From Anniella stebbinsi (taxonomy: Eukaryota; Chordata; Lepidosauria; Squamata; Anniellidae): a DNA stretch of 64,000 bases. The notes beneath the pieces were generated by a model. The model ran no database searches, was not told where the DNA came from, and worked only from the letters and a program-made list of their open reading frames with translations. Positions 63,528 through 64,000 of the stretch are shown piece by piece. The stretch lies in NCBI GenBank assembly GCA_029215795.1, contig JARDYH010000003.1, positions 266,261,562 through 266,325,561 of the forward strand, written 5' to 3'. Numbering within the stretch: the stretch's first letter is position 1; the number at the start of each line of letters is the position of its first letter. The position numbers and the translations under genes are program-made.

Positions 63528-63691
63528 TAGGCTGACCATATGAAAAGGAGGGCAGGACCCCTGCAGCTTTAACTGTTGTAATGAAGAGGGAATTTCACCA
63601 GGTATGAATTGCATACAAATGACGCCGGCTGAAATTGCCTTTTCTCTACAACTGTTAAAGTTACATGAGCCCTGTCCTCCTTCCATATGGT
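63528..63691. mobile_element. Short foldback element, TAGGCTGACCATATG variant
   Basis: Left TAGGCTGACCATATGAAAAG. The right side has CCTGTCCTCCTTCCATATGG, which pairs with the left arm, then stops at CATATGGT where the next element begins. The middle shares CTTTAACTGTTGTAATGAAG and AATTGCATACAAATGACGCC with the 320-base family. The final CAGCCTA-type end is missing, as expected if the next element inserted into it. Confidence 0.65.
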
Positions 63692-64000
63692 TAGGGTGAC
63701 CAGATAAAATCCAGGTCAGGGCTCATGTAACTTTAACAGTTGTAGAGAAAAGGAAATTTCAGCCGGTGTCATTTGTATGCAATTAGTTCCTGGTGAAATT
63801 CCATCTTCATCACAACTGTTAAAGTTGCAGAGGCCCTGCCTTCTTTTGTATATGGTCACTCTAGTATAGTGCCTGCACCTTTAACTGTTGTGATGAAGAG
63901 GGAATTTCACCAGGAACTAATTGTGTACAAATGACGCCGGCTGAAATTCCCTTTGCTCTACAACTGTTAAAGTTACATGAGCCCTGACCTGGATTTTATC
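63692..64000. mobile_element. hAT-like foldback element, TAGGGTGACCAGATA family, cut by window edge
   Basis: Starts TAGGGTGACCAGATAAAATC and matches 41386-41705 and 60336-60655 for 309 of about 320 bases; the last dozen bases are outside the window. Confidence 0.82.

Overview
This window looks like vertebrate, most likely squamate reptile (lizard), non-coding nuclear DNA. I found no protein-coding gene that I can defend, no rRNA gene and no functional tRNA gene. The reptile call rests on the repeat content. There are CR1 LINE 3' ends finishing in ATTCTATG- or TTCTTATG-type tails, many 5'-truncated L2-like LINEs, and an R4/Dong-like LINE with a restriction-like endonuclease domain. There are also tRNA-derived SINEs, one probable MIR copy, long GATA arrays and many small inverted-repeat DNA transposons. 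Lineage below Squamata is not resolved.

Layout. 1-9.7 kb: mixed SINE, CR1, L2 and MITE fragments, with an R4-like 3' end near 1.5 kb and an L2 3' half at 9.0-9.7 kb. 10-18.5 kb: degraded dispersed repeats, two GGCC-ended MITEs side by side at 15.2-15.9 kb, and several unique stretches. 18.6-22.7 kb: mostly unique sequence and purine-rich microsatellites, with a MIR split by a hAT-like insertion. 22.7-24.6 kb: L2, the R4/Dong-like element and a MITE. 24.7-26.6 kb: unique. 26.6-29.7 kb: L2 copies around a 1,234-bp CpG-rich hAT-type element flanked by a perfect 8-bp duplication. 30-34 kb: MITEs, a long purine tract, a CR1, then GATA arrays split by a MITE that holds a second insertion and a short telomere-like run. 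34-39.8 kb: L2, hAT-like, CR1 and a second 1,116-bp copy of the CpG-rich hAT element. 40-50 kb: unique DNA, a 320-bp foldback element, an L2 cluster and two CR1 copies. 50-59 kb: SINE, CR1, MITEs, a purine tract and unique DNA. 59.5-64 kb: a 0.7-kb GATA array with higher-order structure, more foldback copies and L2 fragments up to the window edge.

Nothing here forms a pathway or operon. What the window shows is transposon history: families with intact target-site duplications, nested insertions that give relative ages, and several unique blocks that could be intronic or intergenic regulatory DNA. The strongest observations are two hAT-type families with perfect 8-bp duplications, a set of GGC-ended MITE families with 3-bp duplications, the R4/Dong-like endonuclease remnant, the nested stack at 33 kb and the GATA array at 59.5 kb. 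I did not find evidence for a new biological system. Family names come from motif recognition and need a repeat-library search.
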